In this document: positions 14,441-22,946 of the stretch, piece after piece | Layout of the letters: each line of letters begins with the position of its first letter | Numbering within the stretch: position 1 is the first letter of the stretch | Assembly (NCBI GenBank): GCA_937951625.1 | Contig: CALFBP010000075.1 | Span: 1 to 36,078 of the forward strand | Length of the DNA stretch: 36,078 bases | Direction of reading: 5' to 3' | DNA from: an uncultured Thermoguttaceae bacterium | Lineage (GTDB): Bacteria > Planctomycetota > Planctomycetia > Pirellulales > Thermoguttaceae | Position numbers and translations under genes: made by a program | The notes under the pieces: generated by a model | What the model saw: the letters and a program-made list of their open reading frames with translations, nothing else | Told to the model about the DNA's origin: nothing | Database searches by the model: none

Positions 14441-16693
14441 TCACGGCGTCCAAGGAAGCGAAGGTTCCCGGCAAGGAGCCTGGGAATCGGTTTGCTCATC
14501 CTGGTTGGCCATCAAGTAGGAACGAAAACTGGTGAGGACTTCCTTGGCGCGATCCAGGAGCTGATCGCGGCGACGCTCGCGGCTCTTTTCAGGCGCGATG
14601 GTCACGCGGATCCGCGTGCGAGCCCAAACCGTCGGCTGGGCTGAATTCGCGGAGGCTTGCCCGCCGCATTCCTCATCGAGCTTTACGTCGACGCGGAACA
14701 CGGCCGGCCGATCGCCCCAGCGGCGCGAACGTTTGGGCTTTTCGATTTGAACCAGCATGGCCACGTGGTTCTCCCCGACGTGAAGCACCTTGGCGCGGTG
14801 ATCGGCGATGAACCCGCGGAGCTTCTCGACGGCCACCCAAAGAGGCACGGGGGTGACCAATCGCTGCTCGACGAAGGCGGAAACGCCGGCGGGAAGATTT
14901 GCGGAGTCCGCGCCGTCCAGATCGGCGCCCCCGCCCAATTGCACCACCCGGTCGCGTCCCTGCTGTTTAGCCATCAACAATGCCCGATCCGCGCGGCGGA
15001 GCATCGTTTCGGGGGTATCGCCGGGCTGGACTTCGGTCACGCCGAAGCTCGCCGTCACCCTTTGGCCACTCAGGCAGCCGTGCTGCATTTGCGCGAGCGT
15101 CTTGCGTGCCTGTTCCGCCAAGCGCACGGCCTGGGCGTTGTCGCAGTCGGCACAAAGGACGACGAACTCCTCGCCGCCATAACGGGCCACAAGGTCACCG
15201 GCCCGGCAAACGCCTTTAAGCACGTTGGCCAGGGCCTGGATCACCTCGTCGCCCGCCTGATGCCCGTACGTGTCGTTGACCCGCTTGAATCGGTCTAGAT
15301 CACACATGATCAGGCTGCACGCCACGTGGTGTTCCTTGTGTGCGTGCAGGAACATTTCGAGCACCCGATCGAATTCGGCGCGGTTGGCGACCTTGGTGAG
15401 GGGATCCTTTGTCGCCCTTTCGTACAGGCTTTGGCAGCGTTGTTCCAACGAGGTTTCGCCCGAAGCGTCGTGCATCAGGAGCACGGCGCCGAGAACGCCG
15501 CCGTCGGCGGCAGTTACCGGAATGGCGTGCACATCGACCGAGATTGAGCGCCCACCGCGTCCGGAAATCGTCAGCCGTCGAAGCGACTGAACCTGGGACT
15601 GAAGGGCGCAGCGGACAGGGCAGTCCTGTTCGGCCAGCCACTCGCCTTTCTCATTCTGCATTTGGAGCAGCGACGGCGACCAGAGACGCTCCATCATGCT
15701 GACGGCCGCGATCCCGGTCAGACGCTCAGCGCCGCGATTCCATTCGACCACGCGCATGCCGGCGTCGATAAACATCACGGCGTCGTGCATGTTCTCCAGG
15801 AGTTTCCTTTCAAACCATCGGGCGGTTTCCGTGGTCGCTCGGGGCTTTTCCGTAGCGAGCAGCTCCCAGTAGGAGTTCGCGGTCTCCGCATCCAGACCGC
15901 GGAGCCAACGTTGCGCCACTTTGTCCCGCCACGGCTTTTGGTCGCCAGCGCGGAACTCCGCGAACTGCTCCACCAAGTTGGGATCAAACTGGCTCCCCGC
16001 CGAAGCGAACAGCTCCTGCATTACCCGCTCATGCGACATCGCCCGCCGGTACACTTGATCGGTGGTCATCGAATCGAAGGCGTTGACGATGGCGATCATC
16101 CGTGCGCCGGCGGGAATCTCACGGCCGCTCAACCGATAGCCGCCTTTGGATCCATCGAACCAAGCCCCGACATGTTCCACAATCTCAAGGACTTTCGCTT
16201 CAGCGCAGGCATGGCGGAGGATCTCGGCGGCCAGGCGCCGTCCCTGTTCGACGATCAGCAGCTCGTCGCGGGTCAAAGGGCCCGGCTTCAACAAGACGCT
16301 GTCGGGAACGCCCACCATGCCCAGATCGTGCAACAGCGCGGCCACCTCGATGGCGTCGAGGTCGCCCGGCGTCAGTCCCAATTTTAAACCCCATGCCGAG
16401 CAAGTGAGCGCTACGCGGAGCGAGTGGGCGGCCACCGCGGCGCTGCGACACCGCAGCGCTACGAAGAGACTGCTAGCCATGCCCAGTCGCACGATGATGA
16501 GCTGGTTGTCCACCCACGCCGTTTCCGATCGCCCCGCCTCTGGCGATGACGCGGTTTCCCGCCCCACCCCCTTGCTGTCCAACTCTGCCAAGAGGTTGTG
16601 GAGTTTCTGGATGCCGTGCTCCAGCGGCGCGTCGACCGGCGTTTGGGCCTTCCCATTGCCGACGTCGGTTTGGATCAGGCTGAGGTCGCTCAT
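14441..16693 (-). CDS. Diguanylate cyclase with HD-GYP-like and PAS domains
   Basis: 750 residues from the ATG at 16693; a TTG at 16714 with AGGAAGG upstream is a real alternative. Domains: HD-GYP-like at about 80-240, with HD at 122-123 (ALLHDLG) but degenerate later (GGYRLSG instead of GYPxGL, and no HHE), then PAS at about 293-410 (NMHDAVMFIDAG), then GGDEF at about 425-590. The GGDEF motif is an intact GGEEF (506-510), and a product-inhibition site RAGD lies five residues before it. It should therefore make cyclic di-GMP from two GTP; breakdown by the HD-GYP-like part is doubtful. The last 150 residues (VRVxIAPEKSRERRRDQ-like segment) form an extra C-terminal region I cannot assign. No signal peptide or membrane segments. 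It lies 15 bases from the convergent end of the plus-strand cluster. Confidence 0.9.
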   Translation of the reverse strand: MSDLSLIQTDVGNGKAQTPVDAPLEHGIQKLHNLLAELDSKGVGRETASSPEAGRSETAWVDNQLIIVRLGMASSLFVALRCRSAAVAAHSLRVALTCSAWGLKLGLTPGDLDAIEVAALLHDLGMVGVPDSVLLKPGPLTRDELLIVEQGRRLAAEILRHACAEAKVLEIVEHVGAWFDGSKGGYRLSGREIPAGARMIAIVNAFDSMTTDQVYRRAMSHERVMQELFASAGSQFDPNLVEQFAEFRAGDQKPWRDKVAQRWLRGLDAETANSYWELLATEKPRATTETARWFERKLLENMHDAVMFIDAGMRVVEWNRGAERLTGIAAVSMMERLWSPSLLQMQNEKGEWLAEQDCPVRCALQSQVQSLRRLTISGRGGRSISVDVHAIPVTAADGGVLGAVLLMHDASGETSLEQRCQSLYERATKDPLTKVANRAEFDRVLEMFLHAHKEHHVACSLIMCDLDRFKRVNDTYGHQAGDEVIQALANVLKGVCRAGDLVARYGGEEFVVLCADCDNAQAVRLAEQARKTLAQMQHGCLSGQRVTASFGVTEVQPGDTPETMLRRADRALLMAKQQGRDRVVQLGGGADLDGADSANLPAGVSAFVEQRLVTPVPLWVAVEKLRGFIADHRAKVLHVGENHVAMLVQIEKPKRSRRWGDRPAVFRVDVKLDEECGGQASANSAQPTVWARTRIRVTIAPEKSRERRRDQLLDRAKEVLTSFRSYLMANQDEQTDSQAPCREPSLPWTP

Positions 16694-17036
16694 GAACAAG
16701 TTGCCCACCGACAAGATCTAGGGCCTTCCTGCTCTCCAGAAGTCCAGGAGAGGAGATGGCCGGTTAGGACAAGTTCCCAGGCCGCACGTGGCATTCGCCT
16801 CGTTGGGCCATGCGGACGTGAGTAGCCTATATCCAACCCTACGTTACGATTCGTTCCGATTCAAAATCATGGAGGGAAGGGAAGCGTTGCCAAAAGGCAA
16901 CAAGGCGGCGACTCCCCGGCACAACGCCGCGGGACGGCAAGCCTCCTGCCGTGCCGAAAAAAAAGGAGCGATTTGCGATCGGAGGCAACAGGCTCGCTAA
17001 GCCCGTGAGGCCCCATAGTCCCCGCGGCGGAAGGTT
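16694..17036. other. Intergenic region between two minus-strand genes
   Basis: About 340 bases between the end of the acyl-AMP ligase gene and the start of the cyclase gene. It should hold the cyclase promoter and possibly the ligase terminator. A perfect hairpin GTTGCC-AAAA-GGCAAC lies at 16886-16901 but has no T-run on the minus strand side. A run of eight A residues near 16958-16967 reads as T on the minus strand, without a convincing stem before it. No gene seen. Confidence 0.45.
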
Positions 17037-18854
17037 TTATTGCCGGGAGGCCCAGACAGCTAACTTTTCCCGGGAAATTTTTACGTTGTGGCGGATATCC
17101 ACCGGAAAAGCCGGGTGGAAAAAGAAGTCACTGATGGGGCGGGTCAAATCATTGGATTCCGCGAGTTGGCGCAGCTCGTCAACGAACGCGCGCCGCTGCG
17201 GATCGTTGCGGGGAAAGCAACCGGGAAGCGGTTCTACGACAATTGCTGGGCGCTGCTGGCCCGGTGATCCGATCCCCACCAGCGCCGAGCGTCGCACCTG
17301 GGGATGCTGGTTGAAAATCGCCTCGCAGGGGATGGTGAACATAGGGCCGCCCGGCGTGACCACGCGATGGGCCACACGACCACAGAACCAGAAGCGGCCT
17401 TGTTCGTCCAAAAAGCCGGCGTCGCCCATCCGGTGCCAGACCTCCGCGCCGTCGCGAATCTTGGCTACGGCGTTGGCCTCGCGCCGCGTTACATACTCCC
17501 GCGTGACAACGGGGCCTTGGACGATCAATTCACCGATCTCGCCCGGCGGGAGTTCCACGGCCAAATCGAGCGTCGGAATGGGGCCCTCGACGATGCGAAT
17601 CACACGCCATTGGATCTGCGAAAAGCGCCTGCCCACGCAAACACCGCTGCCACGAAGCGTTCGGGCCTCGGTCTCGCCCAACCGCTCGGTCGCGGCGATT
17701 GAGGCCACCGGCAACGCCTCCGTCGCCCCGTAAGGCGTATGCACATCACCCTCCGGATGGATGCAATCCTTCATACTCCGCAGCACGCTCGCCGGCACGG
17801 GCGCCCCGGCGGACATCACTCGGCGGATCGTCTCCAAGCGAATCCCTTTATCGCGGCAGTACGGCCCCACTCGGCTCCACACGGCCGGGGAGCCAAAGGT
17901 CTGGGTGGCGTTCCAGTCGGTGATCGCCTCGACGATTTTGGCCGGATCGACGTCCGCCGGTCGCGAGGGATTCATGTCGGGAATTACCGCCGTCACCCCC
18001 ATGGCCGCGTTGAACAGGCCAAAAAGTGGAAAGCACGGCACGTCGATCTCGCCGGGCCAAATGCCGTAGTGATCCCGGATTTCCTCGATCTGCGCGTCGA
18101 AGTTTCCGTGGCGGTATAGCACGCCCTTGGGCGGGCCGGTGCTGCCGGTGGTAAAAATGATCGCCGCCGGATCTCTGGCCCGGGTGGCCGTTGGAATTCG
18201 AATCTCAAAGCCCGCCGTGGCCGAGGCAACGTAGTTTTCCGCAGCCTTGGGGCCACTTGCAGCGGACACCATGCTTCCCATCTCCTGGTTCGAAGGCTGG
18301 GCGCGGAGTTGTTCCAAGGTCGCGCCGCCCCAGAACCAACGGCGGCCTACCGTGACGTAGAAGCGGGCCTTGGGAAATCGCCATTGGAACAGGACACGCA
18401 CGGCGTGCGCCAGCGGAACGGCGATGAAACCGTCGGGCTCGGCCTCACTTAAGCAGCGGAGCAAGTTCCGTCGGCCCATGCCGGGATCGATCAGGATCGC
18501 TACCACCCCCGCCTTGAGCAAAGCGAAGACGAGACTGATGAAGTCGATTCCTGGACGGACCAACAGCGCAAGCCGGTGGCCCGACTCGATCCCCATCTCG
18601 TGCAGCCCGAACGCGATGCGACTGCTGTCGTCGTCCAGTTCCCGGAAGGAAACCCGCCGATAGCGACGCCGCCCGAAACCGTCGTAGCCTAATGGTTCGG
18701 CCACGGCGACGGCGTCGGGCATGGTTTGGGCCATGGCCGTAAGCCGCGCGGCCACATTCAAAGGGCGTTCCCAGGCATCAGGCCATGGGGTCATGTCCGC
18801 TCGTTGGACTGCTTCGTCGCCCCTTTTCGTGAATGCGGATCCCTCGTCAACCAT
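17037..18854 (-). CDS. OleC-like acyl-AMP ligase (ANL superfamily)
   Basis: 605 residues; ribosome site AAGGGGGG about 6 bases before the ATG. ANL adenylation motifs are present: TTGSTGPPKG at 235-244, YGATE at 375-379, GDAGFLDEQGRFWFCGR around 477-493, and the catalytic Lys in RHNVKISREKL near 588. The IDPGMGRRNLLRCL segment (about 122-135), VTVGRRWFWGG (168-178) and the FPVDIRHNVKI ending are characteristic of OleC-type proteins, which in long-chain olefin synthesis turn a beta-hydroxy acid into a beta-lactone with ATP. OleA, OleB and OleD genes are not seen nearby; instead a PTR1-like SDR gene precedes it by 14 bases, in the same operon. The substrate is therefore uncertain: it may lactonise or simply activate another acid. 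Cytoplasmic; no signal peptide. Confidence 0.87.
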   Translation of the reverse strand: MVDEGSAFTKRGDEAVQRADMTPWPDAWERPLNVAARLTAMAQTMPDAVAVAEPLGYDGFGRRRYRRVSFRELDDDSSRIAFGLHEMGIESGHRLALLVRPGIDFISLVFALLKAGVVAILIDPGMGRRNLLRCLSEAEPDGFIAVPLAHAVRVLFQWRFPKARFYVTVGRRWFWGGATLEQLRAQPSNQEMGSMVSAASGPKAAENYVASATAGFEIRIPTATRARDPAAIIFTTGSTGPPKGVLYRHGNFDAQIEEIRDHYGIWPGEIDVPCFPLFGLFNAAMGVTAVIPDMNPSRPADVDPAKIVEAITDWNATQTFGSPAVWSRVGPYCRDKGIRLETIRRVMSAGAPVPASVLRSMKDCIHPEGDVHTPYGATEALPVASIAATERLGETEARTLRGSGVCVGRRFSQIQWRVIRIVEGPIPTLDLAVELPPGEIGELIVQGPVVTREYVTRREANAVAKIRDGAEVWHRMGDAGFLDEQGRFWFCGRVAHRVVTPGGPMFTIPCEAIFNQHPQVRRSALVGIGSPGQQRPAIVVEPLPGCFPRNDPQRRAFVDELRQLAESNDLTRPISDFFFHPAFPVDIRHNVKISREKLAVWASRQ

Positions 18855-18868
18855 CGTCGCCCCCCTTT

Positions 18869-19627
18869 TCAGGAGCCCGCGATGGTGCGCCCGCCGTCCA
18901 CTGGTAGGCAGACTCCGGTGACGAAATCGTTTTCAACGAAAAAAAGGACGGCCTGGGCGACGTGTTCCGGTCGCCCCTCGCGACGCAGCAGGGTGCCGTC
19001 GATGGCTTCGCGGCGTTCTTCAGGCGACAATTCGGGCGGCAACATGACCGGCCCCGGCAGGACGCAGTTGACGCGAATCGCTGGATTTCGCTGGGCAAAT
19101 TCCACCGCAAGCGACCGCGTCATGGTGAGGATGGCCCCTTTCGACGGAAAGTAAGCTGCGTAACCCGGATAGGGCCGCTCGACCGCCCAATCGCCGATCG
19201 TTACGATTACCCCGCCTTCCGGCTGGCCCACCATGATCAGGCCCGCCTGTTGACAGCAGAGAAAAGTGCCCAACACGTTGATTTCGAAATGGCGGAGCAG
19301 ATCGGCCGCGGTGACCTGCTCCAGGGGCTTGGGCTCCCAAATGGCGGCGGCGGTCACCAGGATATCGATGCGGCCAAAACGGTGCATGACCTCGCGAAAC
19401 AAGCGGCGGACATCGGCCTCGATCGCCACGTCGGCCTGGAAGGCCTCGGCTTCCACGCCCCGTCTTTTCAATTCATCCACTGTTTCCCCGGCCTCGCCAG
19501 CCGACTGGCGGTAGTTGATCGCCACGCTGAAGCCTCGGTCCGCGAGCGCCTGGGCAATGACGTTGCCCACCCGCCGCTTGCCCGCCCCCGTCACCAACGC
19601 GACACGTTTTTTCCCAGCCATAGTCAT
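18869..19627 (-). CDS. Short-chain dehydrogenase/reductase, PTR1/FolM-like
   Basis: 252 residues from the ATG at 19627, which has GAGGAAG 5 bases upstream; an upstream TTG at 19651 lacks a ribosome site. Classical SDR of normal length: cofactor motif TGAGKRRVG at 13-21, N117 in the INVLG segment, and catalytic Y159 and K163 in YFPSK. In place of the usual catalytic Ser, 13 residues before the Tyr, there is Asp (D146 in GDWA, followed by ERPYPGY). An Asp there and the GDW/RPY context are typical of pteridine reductase PTR1 and bacterial FolM. The Arg-rich glycine loop suggests NADPH. It is the first gene of a two-gene minus-strand operon with the OleC-like ligase, so it could instead reduce a beta-keto acid for that ligase. 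Both roles are inference; the SDR assignment is secure. Confidence 0.9.
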   Translation of the reverse strand: MTMAGKKRVALVTGAGKRRVGNVIAQALADRGFSVAINYRQSAGEAGETVDELKRRGVEAEAFQADVAIEADVRRLFREVMHRFGRIDILVTAAAIWEPKPLEQVTAADLLRHFEINVLGTFLCCQQAGLIMVGQPEGGVIVTIGDWAVERPYPGYAAYFPSKGAILTMTRSLAVEFAQRNPAIRVNCVLPGPVMLPPELSPEERREAIDGTLLRREGRPEHVAQAVLFFVENDFVTGVCLPVDGGRTIAGS

Positions 19628-19800
19628 GCGTCTTCCTCGATTGTGGGGCAATCGACGCTCGGAGATTGCCCGGCGGAAGAAGCCGATTCCGCCCGAAAAA
19701 GCTCAGCTCCGTTGGATCGTCAACGAGTTCGCGCCAGGCAGCTCACCGCGCCAAAACGCGGCCGCCGACCGATCCGAGCATTGTTTTATGTCGCAGAGAA

Positions 19801-19840
19801 ACAAAAAGAAACCGGGGGCGGTGTCAATGCCCTCGGTTTC
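19801..19840 (-). terminator. Rho-independent terminator of the outer-membrane barrel gene
   Basis: Reading the minus strand, GAAACCGAGGG, an 11-base loop region and CCCCCGGTTTC form an 11-bp stem with one mismatch, followed at once by TTTTTG. It lies 35 bases after the stop of the minus-strand outer-membrane gene and before the start region of the SDR gene, which separates the two transcripts. Confidence 0.65.
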
Positions 19841-19874
19841 TTGGTGTTGCTGGTCGCAGTGCTCGGGCCTAAAG

Positions 19875-21071
19875 TTATCGGTTGATTTCGATGCCGATGC
19901 CCAGGCCCTGCAAAAAGGCCAGGTCCCGATTCATGTACCGCAAGATTCCTAGCACGCTGGTCTGCCCCAATTCGTAATTGACCATACGGGAGGGTCGGGC
20001 GATCTCGCCGATGTACATCCCGTTCCAACCCGCCCGGAATCCGACGTTGCGGGTCAACTGGTACTTTCCCTCGATCCGCAATTCCACCACTGGGCTGAAG
20101 ACGGACATGTAGGAGATGTAGTCGGCGTTCGTAGGCGGCATGGCCAACGGAAAGCCCGGCGAACCGGCGCCTCGGGGGAAATTCGTGGGCGTTAGATCGG
20201 ACCCGACGAAGCCGTGGAGTCGGACGTTTTGGCTGTTCCAACCAGCTAGGAATTTACCTTCGGCCGAGAACTGCCAGCGGTCGTTGGTGGTGAACCACCG
20301 CAAGCCAAGCTGCGGACCGAAGATATTGTTATTGGCCAGATTGGTGAACACCGTGTCGGCCAGGGCGGAGACGGGGGGGGTGCCGTTGGCGTTGATGCCG
20401 AACTGCTCCTCGAACTCCAAGTATCGGGCCCCAAGGAACCACTCGAAAATTCCGCCACGTTGGCCAGGGTGCGTGCGGAGCAGAAGGTTGAACTCCGTGC
20501 CCCAGAGCTTCGTCGTGAGGTCCATGATCACGGAATCGAACCAGACCGGCAAGGGAACTGGGGCGGCTGCCCCAACGTCGTGTACCAGGTGCGGCAGGTT
20601 GTTGACGCCCCATTCCTGATCGTTGAAGTACATCTGCACGCCGGGAAACGTCTGCCCCTGGCTCAACTGGTGGAGCTTCATGTAGCTGAACAGCCAGCCG
20701 GCGTGTCCGTTGACGTGCCCCAATTCGATCCGCTGGCCGGGGGTAAACAATGTTTGGAAGGTGCTGGTGTTCAGGGTGGAGCCCTGCGTGAACGTCTGAT
20801 CGGGGTCGTTGGTCCACCAAACGTTGCGATTTACGGCCAGCTCCTCGGTGTTAATGCCGACCGTCGCTCGCTCGGGTGGACTAATGGTCCAGTACAAGGC
20901 GTCGTAGGTAAAAAAGAATCCCTCATTGGCCCGGACGCCACCACCGTAGTGGCTGGGCTCGGCCGGCGCGAAAAGATCCGCATCTCGCAACCCCTGGGCC
21001 GAAGCAGGCGTTGCCGCAACCAATCCGACCAACAAGGCTGCCAGCCACGTTCCTGTACGATTGAACGACAT
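19875..21071 (-). CDS. Planctomycete outer-membrane beta-barrel protein (BBP7-like)
   Basis: 398 residues from the ATG at 21071; the frame extends upstream to 21230, but only this start gives a signal peptide (MSFNRTGTWLAALLVG, cleavage near ASAQG). A modest GGTGGGA precedes it. The mature protein is rich in alternating aromatic and polar strands (FFFTYDALYWTI, GWLFSYMKLHQL, EWFLGARYLEFEEQFG, WQFSAEGKFLAGWNSQNVRLHG), as expected for an outer-membrane barrel. The GxRYLEFEEQF and EGKFLAGxNxQNVRLHG patterns recall the BBP7 beta-barrel family that is expanded in planctomycetes. It has no partner gene nearby, ends in a strong terminator and starts close to a perfect palindrome, so it is probably a single-gene unit. 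The transported substrate, if any, is unknown. The terminal residue is Arg, not the usual aromatic. Confidence 0.72.
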   Translation of the reverse strand: MSFNRTGTWLAALLVGLVAATPASAQGLRDADLFAPAEPSHYGGGVRANEGFFFTYDALYWTISPPERATVGINTEELAVNRNVWWTNDPDQTFTQGSTLNTSTFQTLFTPGQRIELGHVNGHAGWLFSYMKLHQLSQGQTFPGVQMYFNDQEWGVNNLPHLVHDVGAAAPVPLPVWFDSVIMDLTTKLWGTEFNLLLRTHPGQRGGIFEWFLGARYLEFEEQFGINANGTPPVSALADTVFTNLANNNIFGPQLGLRWFTTNDRWQFSAEGKFLAGWNSQNVRLHGFVGSDLTPTNFPRGAGSPGFPLAMPPTNADYISYMSVFSPVVELRIEGKYQLTRNVGFRAGWNGMYIGEIARPSRMVNYELGQTSVLGILRYMNRDLAFLQGLGIGIEINR

Positions 21072-21459
21072 GGTTCCCACCCATCTCGATGTGCAACGGA
21101 GTGAACGTCCCGTCCAGACCATGGAACCTGAAGGTTCCACGAATTCTGGTCGTGACGTTAGTATCGGACATACGATTGGTGACAGTTGAGTAAGAACGGC
21201 AAGAGTTGCGGGAAATATCAGACTCTCCATTCGTTTGCCTGCACAGTTTGCGAAAGATGTGAATTTTGGGGAGTCTTGGAGCGCTAGTTTTCCCTGGTGT
21301 CGTTGCGTCGGGTTTTGCGAGCGGCTAAGATATTTTGGCCACTAAGAGTTGACGGACCGGGGTTTGGGCACAGCCCCAAATTCGCTTGAATGGCAAAGCG
21401 GCCTGGCTAACTAGCTACCGACGGCTCTTTTTCTTTTTATTCCAACGCGGTGTAGTTCA
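21072..21459. other. Intergenic region between divergent barrel and TerC genes
   Basis: 388 bases that must hold both promoters. It contains the 18-base palindrome at 21122-21139, listed separately, and a small hairpin TTTGGG-CACAGC-CCCAAA at 21363-21380 about 80 bases before the TerC start. Because TerC/Alx genes often follow a manganese (yybP-ykoY) riboswitch, I looked for its conserved GGGGAGUAG and GCGAGACC-like elements; only a lone GGGGAGT was found. No small gene seen. Confidence 0.45.
21122..21139. promoter_or_regulatory. 18-base perfect palindrome upstream of barrel gene
   Basis: TGGAACCTGAAGGTTCCA has two perfect 8-base arms around a GA centre. It lies 50 bases upstream of the barrel gene start, in the leader or promoter area. 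It could be a protein-binding operator for a dimeric regulator or a leader hairpin; there is no T-run, so a terminator is unlikely. Confidence 0.4.
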
Positions 21460-22794
21460 GTGTCACAAGTCACTATCTGGCACTGGTTTTCGTTCGGATT
21501 CGTTATATCCCTGTTGTTGGCGCTGGACCTGTTCGTCTTTCACCGGAAGGACCATGCCCCCAGTTTGAAGGAGTCGATCGGCTGGTCGATTTTCTGGATC
21601 ATGCTCGCCCTGGCATTCAATGCCTTGATTTGGGGGTGGCTGGGGGACGAGGCGGGAATCCGCTTTCTAGCAGGTTTCCTCGTGGAAAAGTCGCTTTCGG
21701 TTGACAATCTCTTCGTTTTCCTGGTCATCTTTCGATTCTTCCAAGTCCCCGTCCAATTTCAGTACCGAGTCCTATTTTGGGGGATTCTGGGTGCGGTGTT
21801 CATGCGCCTCCTATTCATCCTCGCCGGCACCGAGTTGATCGAGCGTTTCCACTGGATGAACTTTGTGTTCGGGATTTTTCTCCTCTACACGGCCTTCAAG
21901 CTTTTCATGCACAGTGGGACGGAGGTTGACCCGGAAAAGAACATCGTGCTCCGTATAGGTCGGCGGGTGCTGCCGATCAGCCGTGGCGACCACCGCCAGC
22001 ACGGATCGCACTTTTTTGTCCGCGAGGAAGGGCATTTCCGAATCACCCCGATGTTGCTCGTACTCTTGGTGATCGAGAGCACGGACGTGGTTTTTGCCGT
22101 GGACAGCGTCCCGGCGATCATTGGCATCACCAGGGACCGGTTTTTGGTGTTCACGTCCAACATCTTTGCCATTTTGGGGTTGCGGGCCCTGTACTTTGTT
22201 CTCGCCGGCGTGATGGACCTGTTCCGTTACCTGCATTTCGGACTGGCCGCAGTGCTGGGGTTCATTGGCTTGAAAATGGCCGGGGAATATGTCGCCGAGC
22301 TGATGCATTGGAAACAGGCCGGCGCCGATCTGGTGTCGCCTTGGACATCGTTGGGCGTCGTAGCCGCTTTGCTGGCAGTGGCGATCGTGGCCTCGATCTT
22401 TGCCAGCCGCCGCGATGCCGCGCGGGCAGCAGCTCTGGCCAATGGCCCCCATCGAATCCGTTTGCGGAAACCCTGGCGCTGCGAAGTCACTGACCAAGGT
22501 ATCTACTGGCGAAGGAAGTTCGGCAGACCGACTGGCGTGGGGACGGAGGAGACAGTGTGGATATGCTTCGAGGGGATGCCAGCGAGTTGTGAGCTAGCCC
22601 TCAACGCCGAGCCTTTGGGCGTGTTTCCCGATCGCGAACCCAAGGCGGAATTCAATCTCACCGGGCGGTTGTTGCCCCGCAATGAGATTGAAATCAGGAT
22701 TATGCAAAATGGTGATGTGGCCCCAGGGGCAACGATGCCCGCAGGCGATGTCTATCTCGAAATACGCGCAAGTTCTGACGTTGTAAGGGAATAA
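21460..22794 (+). CDS. TerC/Alx-family membrane protein with C-terminal beta-rich extension
   Basis: 444 residues with a GTG start; no better start is in frame. Residues 1-320 are a TerC-family integral membrane domain with about nine hydrophobic helices and both signature motifs: EKSLSVDNLFVF (76-87) and ESTDVVFAVDSVPAI (206-220), whose acidic residues in the membrane are thought to bind metal. Family members are tied to tellurite resistance and, for Alx/MntY-type proteins, to manganese export, including loading of exported enzymes. Unusually, about 120 residues follow the last helix (325-444) and read as a soluble beta-rich domain (WRCEVTDQGIYW, EETVWICFEGMP, AEFNLTGRLLPRNEIEIRI), recalling a galactose-binding-like sandwich. 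A short hairpin AAACAC-CCCGCA-GTGTTT (22801-22818) follows the stop. The CBS-pair gene is next, 150 bases on. Confidence 0.93.
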   Translation: MSQVTIWHWFSFGFVISLLLALDLFVFHRKDHAPSLKESIGWSIFWIMLALAFNALIWGWLGDEAGIRFLAGFLVEKSLSVDNLFVFLVIFRFFQVPVQFQYRVLFWGILGAVFMRLLFILAGTELIERFHWMNFVFGIFLLYTAFKLFMHSGTEVDPEKNIVLRIGRRVLPISRGDHRQHGSHFFVREEGHFRITPMLLVLLVIESTDVVFAVDSVPAIIGITRDRFLVFTSNIFAILGLRALYFVLAGVMDLFRYLHFGLAAVLGFIGLKMAGEYVAELMHWKQAGADLVSPWTSLGVVAALLAVAIVASIFASRRDAARAAALANGPHRIRLRKPWRCEVTDQGIYWRRKFGRPTGVGTEETVWICFEGMPASCELALNAEPLGVFPDREPKAEFNLTGRLLPRNEIEIRIMQNGDVAPGATMPAGDVYLEIRASSDVVRE

Positions 22795-22800
22795 CTGGAA

Positions 22801-22818
22801 AAACACCCCGCAGTGTTT
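22801..22818 (+). terminator. Possible weak terminator hairpin after terC-like gene
   Basis: A perfect 6-bp stem (AAACAC and GTGTTT) with a six-base loop starts 6 bases after the stop codon. Only three T residues end the stem and there is no further T-run, so termination may be weak or absent. Confidence 0.3.
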
Positions 22819-22946
22819 GCCGACCTCAACCAGTTGAATCGCCCGACTCCGTTGGGGTTGTTGGTTAGAGGGGGCTTAAGGGGATACCATGGAACGCGCC
22901 AGCACCGCCTTATGCCTCATGTCGCTAATGGTGTGGGAGTAAGAAC

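Noticed and set aside
16886-16901. Perfect hairpin GTTGCC-AAAA-GGCAAC as a terminator
   Set aside because: No T-run follows on either strand at the right place; kept only as a note in the gap description.
21230-21459. Manganese (yybP-ykoY) riboswitch before the TerC-like gene
   Set aside because: Only a GGGGAGT stretch is seen; the second conserved loop and pairing are not found.
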